A stretch of DNA of 5,537 nt from SLRI01 sp964576715 (GTDB lineage: Bacteria > Pseudomonadota > Alphaproteobacteria > Geminicoccales > Geminicoccaceae): assembly GCA_964576715.1 (NCBI GenBank), contig CAZNWE010000139.1, forward strand, positions 1 to 5,537, in the 5' to 3' direction. The first letter of the stretch is position 1; each line of letters opens with the position of its first letter. Below, piece after piece: positions 1 to 5,537 of the stretch. The notes beneath the pieces are model-generated. The model was not told where the DNA came from, made no database searches, and saw only the letters and a list, made by a program, of their open reading frames with translations. The position numbers were made by a program, and so were the translations under genes.

Positions 1-904
1 TGATCTCGATGGTCATCGCCCGGCTGACGACGTCGCGGGAAGCGAGGTCCTTGGCGGTGGGCGCGTAGCGCTCCATGAAGCGCTCGCCCTCGGCGTTGGT
101 CAGGTAGCCGCCCTCACCGCGTGAGCCTTCGGTGATCAGGCAGCCCGCACCGTAGACCCCCGTCGGGTGGAACTGGACGAACTCCATGTCCTGCAGCGGC
201 AGCCCGGCGCGGAGCACCATCGCATTGCCGTCGCCGGTGCAGGTGTGGGCGGAGGTGCAAGAGAAGTAGACCCGGCCGTAGCCGCCGGTGGCGAGACAGG
301 TCTGATGTGCCCGGAAGCGGTGCAGCGAGCCGTCCTCGATGCACAGCGCCAGGACCCCGAGGCAGCTGCCTTCGTCGTCCATCAACAGATCGAGGGCGAA
401 GTATTCGTTGAAGAACTGCACCTTGTTCTTCAGCGCCTGCTGGTAGAGGGTGTGCAGGATGACGTGGCCGGTCCGGTCGGCCGCGGCGCAGGTGCGATAG
501 GCCTGGCCCTTGCCGAACTCGGTCGACTGGCCGCCGAAGGCACGCTGGTAGATGCGCCCGTCCTCGGTGCGGGAGAACGGCACGCCGTAATGCTCGAGCT
601 CGTAAACGGCGGCGGGAGCGTTCTTGGTCATGTACTCGATCGCGTCCTGGTCACCGAGCCAGTCGGAGCCCTTGACGGTGTCGTACATGTGGAACTTCCA
701 GTTATCGTCGTTCATGTTGCCGAGCGCAGCATTGATGCCGCCCTGGGCCGCCACGGTGTGGCTCCTGGTCGGGTAGACCTTGGAAATGCAGGCGACGCTG
801 AGATCGGCCTCGACCATGCCGACCGCGGCCCTGAGGCCGGCGCCGCCGGCACCGACGACGATGGCGTCGAACACATGCTCGGTGATCGGGTAGACTTTGC
901 CCAT
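1..904 (-). CDS. sdhA: Succinate dehydrogenase flavoprotein subunit, N-terminal half (cut by window edge)
   Basis: This is the catalytic flavoprotein of respiratory complex II. It oxidises succinate to fumarate on the cytoplasmic face of the inner membrane and passes electrons to the iron-sulfur subunit. The first 301 residues are visible, about half of the usual 590-600; the rest lies left of position 1. The Rossmann FAD motif GAGGAG is at residues 18-23. RSHTVAAQGG follows, with H49 matching the histidine that covalently holds FAD (E. coli H45). H246 in QFHPTG and R290 in LASRDVV match the E. coli substrate residues H242 and R286, a constant offset of four. The ATG at 904 is chosen because the family start (a short tail before the FAD fold) fits, and GGAG lies nine bases upstream inside the end of sdhD. 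The gap to sdhD is four bases, so translation is probably coupled. It could only be confused with fumarate reductase FrdA; the adjacent SdhC/SdhD-type anchors argue against that. Confidence 0.97.
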   Translation of the reverse strand, partial: MGKVYPITEHVFDAIVVGAGGAGLRAAVGMVEADLSVACISKVYPTRSHTVAAQGGINAALGNMNDDNWKFHMYDTVKGSDWLGDQDAIEYMTKNAPAAVYELEHYGVPFSRTEDGRIYQRAFGGQSTEFGKGQAYRTCAAADRTGHVILHTLYQQALKNKVQFFNEYFALDLLMDDEGSCLGVLALCIEDGSLHRFRAHQTCLATGGYGRVYFSCTSAHTCTGDGNAMVLRAGLPLQDMEFVQFHPTGVYGAGCLITEGSRGEGGYLTNAEGERFMERYAPTAKDLASRDVVSRAMTIEI

Positions 905-908
905 GTGA

Positions 909-1283
909 TCAGGCTCCGGTGGCGAGCGTAAGGATGGCGACGACGCAGGACACGGCGAGGAGAACCACGATCACCGTCTCGATCGCCAGGGCCACCAGCC
1001 GCGCCGCCTCGCTGTGGACATAGTCCTCGACCATCACCTGGAAACCCAGATGCACGTGGTAGAAGGTGGACAAGACCAAGGCCAACAACAGGCTGGCATT
1101 GACCTGCGACTGGAACCACACCGTCCACTCGGCATAGCCGGCCCCACTCATCGCCATGGCCTGGAAGACGAACCAGAGTGCCGTGACCAGGTTGATGATC
1201 GCGGTGACCCGCTGCGCTTTCCAATGGCTGAAGCCGCTCTTGGCGGAGCCGCGGGCACGCAGTCTACCGATAGCCGATTGCAT
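909..1283 (-). CDS. sdhD: Succinate dehydrogenase membrane anchor subunit SdhD
   Basis: This 124-residue membrane protein is the second anchor of complex II. With SdhC it holds haem b and forms the ubiquinone site. Three hydrophobic helices are visible, roughly residues 26-46, 60-83 and 95-120, after a basic cytoplasmic N-terminus. H76 in the segment YHVHLGFQVMVEDYV aligns with the haem-ligand H71 of E. coli SdhD. D87-Y88 align with E. coli D82-Y83, where the tyrosine contacts ubiquinone. The ATG at 1283 has AGGA about eight bases upstream. The gene lies 37 bases after sdhC and four bases before sdhA, the normal sdhCDA(B) order. Sequence conservation is low in this family, so the call rests on the His/Asp-Tyr motif, topology, length and position together. 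Confidence 0.93.
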   Translation of the reverse strand: MQSAIGRLRARGSAKSGFSHWKAQRVTAIINLVTALWFVFQAMAMSGAGYAEWTVWFQSQVNASLLLALVLSTFYHVHLGFQVMVEDYVHSEAARLVALAIETVIVVLLAVSCVVAILTLATGA

Positions 1284-1320
1284 GTTGTCTATCCTGTTGC
1301 TCGGACCTGTCGCACGGGGC

Positions 1321-1707
1321 TCAGGCGACGATGAAAACGACCAGCCAGAAGACGACCGTCAGCGTCAAGGCAAGTACCCCGACCAGGATCCCGCTTTGCC
1401 GGATCGCCGTCTTGCTCAGGCTGTAGCCGGCATCGAAGACGAAGTGTCTGACCCCGCTGACCATGTGGAAGAAGAACGCCAGCGTGTAGCCCATCAACAC
1501 CAGCGTGCCGAACCAGCTCTGCATCACGCCCTGCACCAGGGCGAAGCTTTCCGGTCCACTTGCCAGGGCGGTCACCCACCAGGCGAACAGCAGCAGGCCC
1601 GAAGCGATGGCAAAGCCGGTGATCCGGTGCAGGAACGAGAAGATCATGGACAGGTAGACGCCATAGATCTGCACGTGCGGCGAGAGCGGTCTCGATCCTT
1701 GTGCCAT
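1321..1707 (-). CDS. sdhC: Succinate dehydrogenase cytochrome b556 subunit SdhC
   Basis: This 128-residue protein is the first membrane anchor of complex II, binding haem b and ubiquinone. It opens with the family signature RPLSPHVQIY (residues 6-15). SFLHRITG follows, where S24 and R28 match the quinone-site S27 and R31 of E. coli SdhC. H81 in FFHMVSGVRHFVFDAGY matches the haem ligand H84, and H88 matches H91; the offset is minus three throughout. Three transmembrane helices fall at about 22-48, 62-83 and 104-127. The open frame extends upstream to 1956, but the ATG at 1707 is preferred: family homology starts there and a perfect AGGAGG sits four bases before it. It is the first gene of the sdh operon, read from the promoter near 1779-1806. 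Confidence 0.96.
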   Translation of the reverse strand: MAQGSRPLSPHVQIYGVYLSMIFSFLHRITGFAIASGLLLFAWWVTALASGPESFALVQGVMQSWFGTLVLMGYTLAFFFHMVSGVRHFVFDAGYSLSKTAIRQSGILVGVLALTLTVVFWLVVFIVA

Positions 1708-1711
1708 GCGG

Positions 1712-1717
1712 CCTCCT
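1712..1717 (-). promoter_or_regulatory. Ribosome binding site of sdhC
   Basis: The plus-strand bases CCTCCT read AGGAGG on the minus strand, a perfect match to the anti-Shine-Dalgarno sequence, four bases ahead of the ATG at 1707. The spacing is slightly tight. The site decides the start, because an in-frame ATG at 1746 has no comparable site. Confidence 0.8.
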
Positions 1718-1778
1718 GGCGACGATGCGACCGACGAACCGTGCATCGTATGTTGCAGCGCGACATATCCCGCATGGA

Positions 1779-1806
1779 ATAGTAGACTTGGCGGTTGACC
1801 TGTCAA
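1779..1806 (-). promoter_or_regulatory. Predicted sigma70-type promoter of the sdh operon
   Basis: On the minus strand a perfect -35 box TTGACA (1806-1801) is followed by a 16-base spacer and TACTAT (1784-1779), which matches four of six bases of the TATAAT consensus. Transcription would begin near 1772, leaving an untranslated leader of about 65 bases before sdhC. The local sequence is clearly AT-richer than the surrounding coding DNA, as expected for a promoter. No start site is measured, so the -10 choice is inference; shifting by one or two bases gives poorer hexamers. Confidence 0.6.
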
Positions 1807-1807
1807 C
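1794..1807. promoter_or_regulatory. 14-base palindrome over the sdh -35 box, candidate operator
   Basis: The bases GTTGAC and GTCAAC form perfect six-base arms around a CT centre. The element contains the sdh -35 box TTGACA on the minus strand and, by symmetry, a TTGACC on the plus strand facing the DUF442 gene. A dimeric regulator bound here would block sdh transcription. The palindrome may instead be a by-product of two back-to-back -35 boxes. The plus-strand partner -10 (about 1819-1824, TGCCAT) is weak. The regulator is unknown, and the half-site spacing does not fit an FNR box. Confidence 0.4.
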
Positions 1808-1855
1808 GCGACAGAACATGCCATCTCGGGAGACCGTCCAAGCCGCCAGACAGGT

Positions 1856-1888
1856 AGCCGCCGGCCAGGTGGCCCACTGCCGGCGGCT
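1856..1888. repeat. Perfect 10-bp inverted repeat (hairpin) between the divergent genes
   Basis: The arms AGCCGCCGGC (1856-1865) and GCCGGCGGCT (1879-1888) are exact reverse complements around a 13-base loop. The stem is nine G-C pairs plus one A-T pair and would be very stable. It ends 45 bases before the ATG of the DUF442 gene, so it may lie in that gene's leader. No T-run follows on either strand, so it is not a standard intrinsic terminator. Its role is unknown; possibilities are leader RNA structure, a dispersed repeat element or a protein-binding site. Confidence 0.6.
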
Positions 1889-1933
1889 CTGCTAGCCTGC
1901 GCCGCGGCTGAAGGAACAGCAGGACCAGATGGC

Positions 1934-2377
1934 ATGACCACGTTTCGCAAGCTCACCCCGGGCTTCTACGTCGCCCCGCAGCTCGAGCCGGACGACTTCG
2001 CCGAGGCCGCCGCCATGGGCGTGCGGACGGTGATCAACAACCGGCCCGACGGCGAGGTGCCGGGCCAGCTGAGCGATGCCGAGGCCAGGGTGCTCGCCGC
2101 GGCGCATGGTCTCGCCTATGTCGCCGTGCCGGTGGTCTCGGGCGGCATCTCGCCCGACCACATCAAGGCGATGAAAGCGGCGATCGATGGCCATGACGGC
2201 CCGCAGCTCGCCTATTGCCGCTCCGGCACCCGCTCCTGCCACCTCTGGGCCCTCGCCGAGGCCGAACGCCAGGACCCCGACCACCTGATCGACGTCGCCG
2301 CCGAGGCCGGCTACGACCTGTTCGCCATGCGCCCCGTGCTGCTGGCGATCAACCGCCAGGCTGCCGCTTCGTCGTGA
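1934..2377 (+). CDS. DUF442 / TIGR01244 family protein, putative rhodanese-like sulfurtransferase
   Basis: This 147-residue soluble protein has no signal peptide or membrane segment. The whole chain looks like the DUF442 domain (beta-lactamase-hydrolase-like, phosphatase fold). Visible hallmarks are the N-terminal KLTPGFYVAPQLEPDDF (residues 6-22), GVRTVINNRPDGE (29-41), YVAVPVVSGGISPD (62-75), and the active loop CRSGTR with C95 and R100 followed by SCHLWALAEAE. C-x4-R is the six-residue loop of rhodaneses rather than the C-x5-R of tyrosine phosphatases, so sulfane-sulfur transfer is more likely than phosphatase activity. In Blh-type proteins this domain is fused to a persulfide dioxygenase; here it stands alone. 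The ATG at 1934 has AGGA nine bases upstream (1921-1924). The gene is divergent from sdh and convergent with parC, so it is probably monocistronic. The family assignment is strong; the enzymatic role is inference. Confidence 0.85.
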   Translation: MTTFRKLTPGFYVAPQLEPDDFAEAAAMGVRTVINNRPDGEVPGQLSDAEARVLAAAHGLAYVAVPVVSGGISPDHIKAMKAAIDGHDGPQLAYCRSGTRSCHLWALAEAERQDPDHLIDVAAEAGYDLFAMRPVLLAINRQAAASS

Positions 2378-2488
2378 GCTGCGAGAGCCGGCGCTTGCGC
2401 CTGCCAGCCGTTGTCGTCGCCGGGCCGCCTGCGCATCGAAACGCGGCTCGGCGAACAGCCCGCCCGAAGCGTCCGGCCGCCGGCCCGG

Positions 2489-4774
2489 TCAGGACGAGGC
2501 TTGGCCCTTGTCCGCCGGCGGCACGGTGCGGAACTTCTGATCGCGCGGGAAGCCCGACGGCGCCAGCTTGCCGGCCTGGCCGCGCTTGCCGAGCCAGGGG
2601 CCGAGATCCTTTTCGTGGCGGATGCGGTTGCCCGAGGCCATCGGCCAGGCGAGGCCTTGTTCGAGGTCCAGCGTCGTCAGGTCGGAGAGCCTGCCCTCCT
2701 TGTAGCGCTGCAAGGTGACGCCGCGGCCGCGGTTCATCTCCGGCAGCTCGGCCAGGGCGAAGACCAGGAGCTTGTGGTTGGTGCCGATCACCGCGACGTG
2801 GTCGCCGACGACCGGGCAGGCCACCGCCACCCGGTCGCCGGGCTCGAGATTGACCACCTGCTTGCCGGCCCGGGTCTGCGCCGCGACCTCGCTCTCCTTG
2901 ACCGCAAAGCCCCGCCCCGCCGCGGTCGCCAGGACCAGCCGGTTGTCCGGCCGATGCACCAGAAGATCGACCAGCTCGATCCCCTTGGCCATGTCGATCA
3001 GCAGGTTCAAGGGTTCGCCGAGCCCACGGCCCGACGGCAGCTTGTCGATGCCGATCAGGTAGCACCGGCCGTCGGAGGCCACCGCCAGCAGCTTGTCGGC
3101 GGTCGTCGCCGGGGTGACGAAGCGCTCGCCGTCGCCGTCCTTGTACTTGATCTCGGCGGCGTCCGTGATCTGCCCGCGCGACGCGCGGATCCAGCCCTTG
3201 GCCGAGCAGATCACCGTGACCGGCAGCCGCTCCACCGGCAGCTCGAACGCGGTTGCATCGACCACGGGGGCCGTCCCCAGCTCCGTCCGCCGCCGGCCGA
3301 GCTCGCCCGCCCCCCAGGTCGCCGCCCCCGCCCGCATCGCCGCCGCCAGGTGCGCCCGTCGCTTGGCCGGGCTGGCGAGCAGCGCCTCGAGCTCGCGCTT
3401 CTCCTTCTTGAGCCCCTTTTGCTCCCGTTCGAGCGCCATCTCCTCGAGCCGCCTGAGGTTGCGCAGGCGGAGGTTCAAGACCGCCTCGGCCTGCCGCTCG
3501 GAAAGCTCGAAGGTCACCATCAGCACCGGCCGCGGCTCGTCCGCCTCGCGGATGATCCGGATCACGGTGTCGATATCGAGAAAGATCTTGAGATAGCCAT
3601 CCAGGATCTCGAGCCGGTCGTCGATCTTGCCGAGGCGAAAGCGCGAGCCGCGGACCAGCACCTCCATGCGGTGCGCGATGAAGGCGTCGAGCAGCTCCAG
3701 GAGCCCCATCACCCGGGGCACGCCCTGCGCGTCGAGCACGTTCATGTTCAAGGACAGCCGCGTCTCCAGCTCCGACAGGCGGAACAGCTGCTCCATGACC
3801 AGTTCCGCCGGCACGCCCCTGGATCGCGGCACCAGCACCAGGCGGATATCCTCCGACGATTCGTCCCGAAGATCGGCGAGCAGCGGCAGCTTCTTCGCTG
3901 CCAGCAGTTCCGCCAGCCGCTCGATCAGCCGGGATTTCGGCACCTGGAACGGAATCTCGGTGACGATGATCTGGTACTGGCCATGCGCCAGCTTCTCGAC
4001 CGCCCACCGCGCCCTGAGGCGGAGCGAGCCCCGCCCGGTCCGATAGGCCTCCTCGATCACCTCGGGGGCTTCGATCAGCACGCCGCCGGTCGGCAGGTCG
4101 GGTCCGGCGACGAAGCGCATCAGCTCGGCCGTCGACACCGCCTCGCCCTCCGGCCGCTCCAGCAGGTAGGCCAGGGCCTGGAACAGCTCGGCTGCATTGT
4201 GCGGCGGAATGCTCGTCGCCATGCCGACGGCGATCCCGGACGAGCCATTCGCGAGCAAATTCGGAAACGCCGCGGGCAGCACCACCGGCTCCCGCTCGCT
4301 GCCGTCATAGGTCTCGCGGAAGTCCACCGTGTCCTGGTCGATGCCGTCGAGCAACGCCGCCGCCACCGCGGTCAGCCGCGCCTCGGTGTAGCGCATCGCC
4401 GCCGCGTTATCGCCGTCGACATTGCCGAAATTGCCCTGGCCGTCGACCAGCGGGTAACGCTGCGCGAACGACTGCGCCAGCCGGACCAGGGCGTCGTAGA
4501 CCGCCACGTCGCCATGCGGGTGGTACTTGCCGATCACATCGCCCACCACCCGCGCACACTTCTTGAAGCCGGCGGCCGGATCGAGCCTGAGCTGCAGCAT
4601 CGCATAGAGCAGCCGCCGCTGCACCGGCTTCAAGCCGTCGCGCACGTCCGGCAGCGAGCGCGAGGTGATCGTCGAGAGCGCATAGGCAAGATAGCGTTCG
4701 GACAGCGCCGCCTTGAGCTCGATCGGCTCCACCGTGCCGCCAGCCGGCCCGCCGGCCCCCTTGGCCACCGCCAT
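2489..4774 (-). CDS. parC: DNA topoisomerase IV subunit A
   Basis: This is the cleavage subunit of topoisomerase IV, which with ParE unlinks daughter chromosomes. Its 761 residues fit ParC; GyrA is longer. The winged-helix domain includes RDGLKPVQRR (45-54), GKYHPHGD (82-89) and the catalytic R128-Y129 in AMRYTEARLT. GIAVGMATSIPPHN (180-193) follows, then the tower and a long coiled coil (about 370-460, ending in a KGLKKEKRELEALL-type helix). The rest is a six-bladed-type C-terminal domain from about 490. There is no canonical QRRGGKG GyrA box; the degenerate NRGRGVTLQRY near the end suits ParC. The ATG at 4774 is chosen over the TTG at 4777 because GAGGAG lies eight bases upstream and it forms a TGATG overlap with recO. 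The classic quinolone-contact serine is valine here (V90), while the acidic partner is kept as D94. GyrA is the main alternative, less likely on length and box. Confidence 0.95.
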   Translation of the reverse strand: MAVAKGAGGPAGGTVEPIELKAALSERYLAYALSTITSRSLPDVRDGLKPVQRRLLYAMLQLRLDPAAGFKKCARVVGDVIGKYHPHGDVAVYDALVRLAQSFAQRYPLVDGQGNFGNVDGDNAAAMRYTEARLTAVAAALLDGIDQDTVDFRETYDGSEREPVVLPAAFPNLLANGSSGIAVGMATSIPPHNAAELFQALAYLLERPEGEAVSTAELMRFVAGPDLPTGGVLIEAPEVIEEAYRTGRGSLRLRARWAVEKLAHGQYQIIVTEIPFQVPKSRLIERLAELLAAKKLPLLADLRDESSEDIRLVLVPRSRGVPAELVMEQLFRLSELETRLSLNMNVLDAQGVPRVMGLLELLDAFIAHRMEVLVRGSRFRLGKIDDRLEILDGYLKIFLDIDTVIRIIREADEPRPVLMVTFELSERQAEAVLNLRLRNLRRLEEMALEREQKGLKKEKRELEALLASPAKRRAHLAAAMRAGAATWGAGELGRRRTELGTAPVVDATAFELPVERLPVTVICSAKGWIRASRGQITDAAEIKYKDGDGERFVTPATTADKLLAVASDGRCYLIGIDKLPSGRGLGEPLNLLIDMAKGIELVDLLVHRPDNRLVLATAAGRGFAVKESEVAAQTRAGKQVVNLEPGDRVAVACPVVGDHVAVIGTNHKLLVFALAELPEMNRGRGVTLQRYKEGRLSDLTTLDLEQGLAWPMASGNRIRHEKDLGPWLGKRGQAGKLAPSGFPRDQKFRTVPPADKGQASS

Positions 4775-5505
4775 CAACCCGTCTCCTCGTCCGTGATCCG
4801 CGCCACCAGCCGCTCGCGCGCCTCCGGCATCGTCCTGTCGACCGGGTCGAGGATATGCCGGGCCAGGAAATGCCCGGCAAGTCGCAACCCTTGGGCGATC
4901 GCCACAGCGTCCGCTTCACCCTCGCCGGTGAGGAAACCGGGCAACGGCAGCAGCCTGGGAGCGAGATCCCCCGCCGCCGCCAGGCTCACCGCCCGCCCGG
5001 TCCGCGGCGACACGTAGGCGAGCCCGCCCGTCTCGCCGGTCACCGCGCATTTCTCCAGGTCCAAGGCGAAGCCCAGCTCGCGCAGCAGCACGAGTTCGAA
5101 CCGCACATAGGTCTCGAGCCACGCCCGATCCGGCCCCAACGCCTCGACCAGCTTCAACAAGGCGGCATAGAGCAGCCCGTGCGGCTCCCGCTCCGCTGCC
5201 GCGAGCTCGACCAGGCCGACCGCGGCACCCAGCCCGAGGAGTGCCAGCCCGTCGCCCATCACCCGGGCCGCGTGCAGCCGCAGCGGCTCGATCGCGAACG
5301 CCCCCAAATGGCTCTCCAACCGCGCCGACCACGCCACCTGCAAGCGGTTGCCGGCCTGCAACAACGCCCCCTGCCGCTTGCCGGCACCACCCCGCACCAG
5401 ACCCGCATGCCGCCCGTGCGCGAAGGTCAGGAACGACACCACCGCATCGCGCTCGCCGAGCGGCCGCGCGCGCAACACGATGCCCTCGTCCTGCCACTCG
5501 ATCAC
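4774..5505 (-). CDS. recO: DNA repair protein RecO
   Basis: RecO works with RecR (and RecF) to load RecA onto SSB-coated single-stranded DNA in gap repair. The 243 residues match the family length. The N-terminal OB-fold begins MIEWQDEGIVLRARPLGERDAVVSFL-like and continues with HGRHAGLVRGG (residues 30-40). A helical domain follows (about 80-150), with LLYAALLKLVEAL and ETYVRFELVLLRELGFALDL. The conserved C-terminal CAVTGETGGLAYVSPRTGRAVS segment is at 153-174. C153 is the only cysteine, so the four-Cys zinc site of some RecO proteins is absent. The start is a GTG at 5505, where homology begins; a purine-rich AGGTGGGG stretch lies about nine bases upstream. The frame stays open to the right edge without an ATG. 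The stop TGA overlaps the parC ATG by one base, so the two are co-transcribed. Confidence 0.95.
   Translation of the reverse strand: MIEWQDEGIVLRARPLGERDAVVSFLTFAHGRHAGLVRGGAGKRQGALLQAGNRLQVAWSARLESHLGAFAIEPLRLHAARVMGDGLALLGLGAAVGLVELAAAEREPHGLLYAALLKLVEALGPDRAWLETYVRFELVLLRELGFALDLEKCAVTGETGGLAYVSPRTGRAVSLAAAGDLAPRLLPLPGFLTGEGEADAVAIAQGLRLAGHFLARHILDPVDRTMPEARERLVARITDEETG
4783..4788 (-). promoter_or_regulatory. Ribosome binding site of parC inside the recO end
   Basis: GAGGAG on the minus strand lies eight bases before the parC ATG at 4774 and also encodes the two glutamates near the RecO C-terminus (DEETG). Together with the TGATG overlap it supports coupled translation of recO and parC. 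It also settles ATG 4774 over TTG 4777, which would leave only five bases of spacing. Confidence 0.8.
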
Positions 5506-5537
5506 CGGTCGTCCCCACCTGCCCCCGCGCCGCGGTA

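Noticed and set aside
167..931. A 254-codon plus-strand open frame opposite sdhA
   Set aside because: It is the antisense reading of the highly conserved sdhA and resembles no known protein family.
1795..1806. An FNR/Anr-type box at TTGACCTGTCAA
   Set aside because: FNR sites need TTGA and TCAA separated by six bases (TTGAT-N4-ATCAA). Here the separation is four, so the geometry is wrong.
1708..1956. An N-terminal extension of sdhC to an upstream ATG
   Set aside because: The extension covers the promoter and palindrome, has no similarity to SdhC, and the ATG at 1707 has a perfect AGGAGG.
2378..2488. A terminator in the convergent gap between the DUF442 gene and parC
   Set aside because: Only a short GGCGC-TT-GCGCC inverted repeat (2390-2401) and a four-pair stem near 2473-2488 are present, with no T-run on either strand. 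I cannot support a terminator, although Rho-dependent termination is possible.
2349..4007. A 552-codon minus-strand open frame overlapping parC in another frame
   Set aside because: It is low-complexity Gly/Ala/Arg sequence and a frame-shifted reading of parC codons. ParC itself is intact across the whole span, so there is no frameshift to explain.
2411..5017. An 868-codon open frame on the plus strand, opposite parC and part of recO
   Set aside because: Its composition is rich in Arg, Gln, His, Pro and Leu with no recognisable domain. It mirrors the GC-biased codons of the well-supported parC and recO on the other strand. Long antisense frames of this kind are expected in high-GC genomes.

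Overview
The window reads as ordinary chromosomal core-genome DNA from a GC-rich alphaproteobacterium, most like the Rhodospirillales or a neighbouring order. This placement is inference. It rests on the strong GC bias at third codon positions, the alphaproteobacterial wording of the SdhA, SdhC, ParC and RecO proteins, and the recO-parC and sdhC-sdhD-sdhA gene orders. I cannot name a genus. I see no mobile element, CRISPR array, tRNA or rRNA.

Layout, left to right. Positions 1-1707 carry the start of the succinate dehydrogenase (complex II) operon on the minus strand. It is transcribed sdhC, sdhD, sdhA, with sdhA running off the left edge; sdhB is presumably beyond it but is not seen. A 226-base divergent intergenic region (1708-1933) holds a good sigma70-type promoter for the sdh operon, a 14-base palindrome covering its -35 box, and a separate perfect 10-bp hairpin. 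At 1934-2377 on the plus strand is a small DUF442 / TIGR01244 protein with a rhodanese-like Cys-Arg-Ser-Gly-Thr-Arg loop. A 111-base convergent gap (2378-2488) with no clear terminator follows. On the minus strand recO (5505-4774, GTG start) then reads directly into parC (4774-2489) through a TGATG stop/start overlap. The 32 bases at the right edge hold only the leader of recO.

Functionally there are three units. The sdh operon encodes the membrane anchor and flavoprotein of complex II, which links the TCA cycle to the quinone pool. The DUF442 gene may handle sulfane sulfur. The recO-parC pair couples recombinational repair with chromosome decatenation. All recognised catalytic residues in SdhA, SdhC, SdhD and ParC are present. 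The points worth a second look are the palindrome on the sdh promoter, the hairpin ahead of the DUF442 gene, the non-Ser residue at the quinolone-contact position of ParC, the absent zinc motif in RecO, and the DUF442/sdh divergent arrangement. I found no convincing undescribed system.
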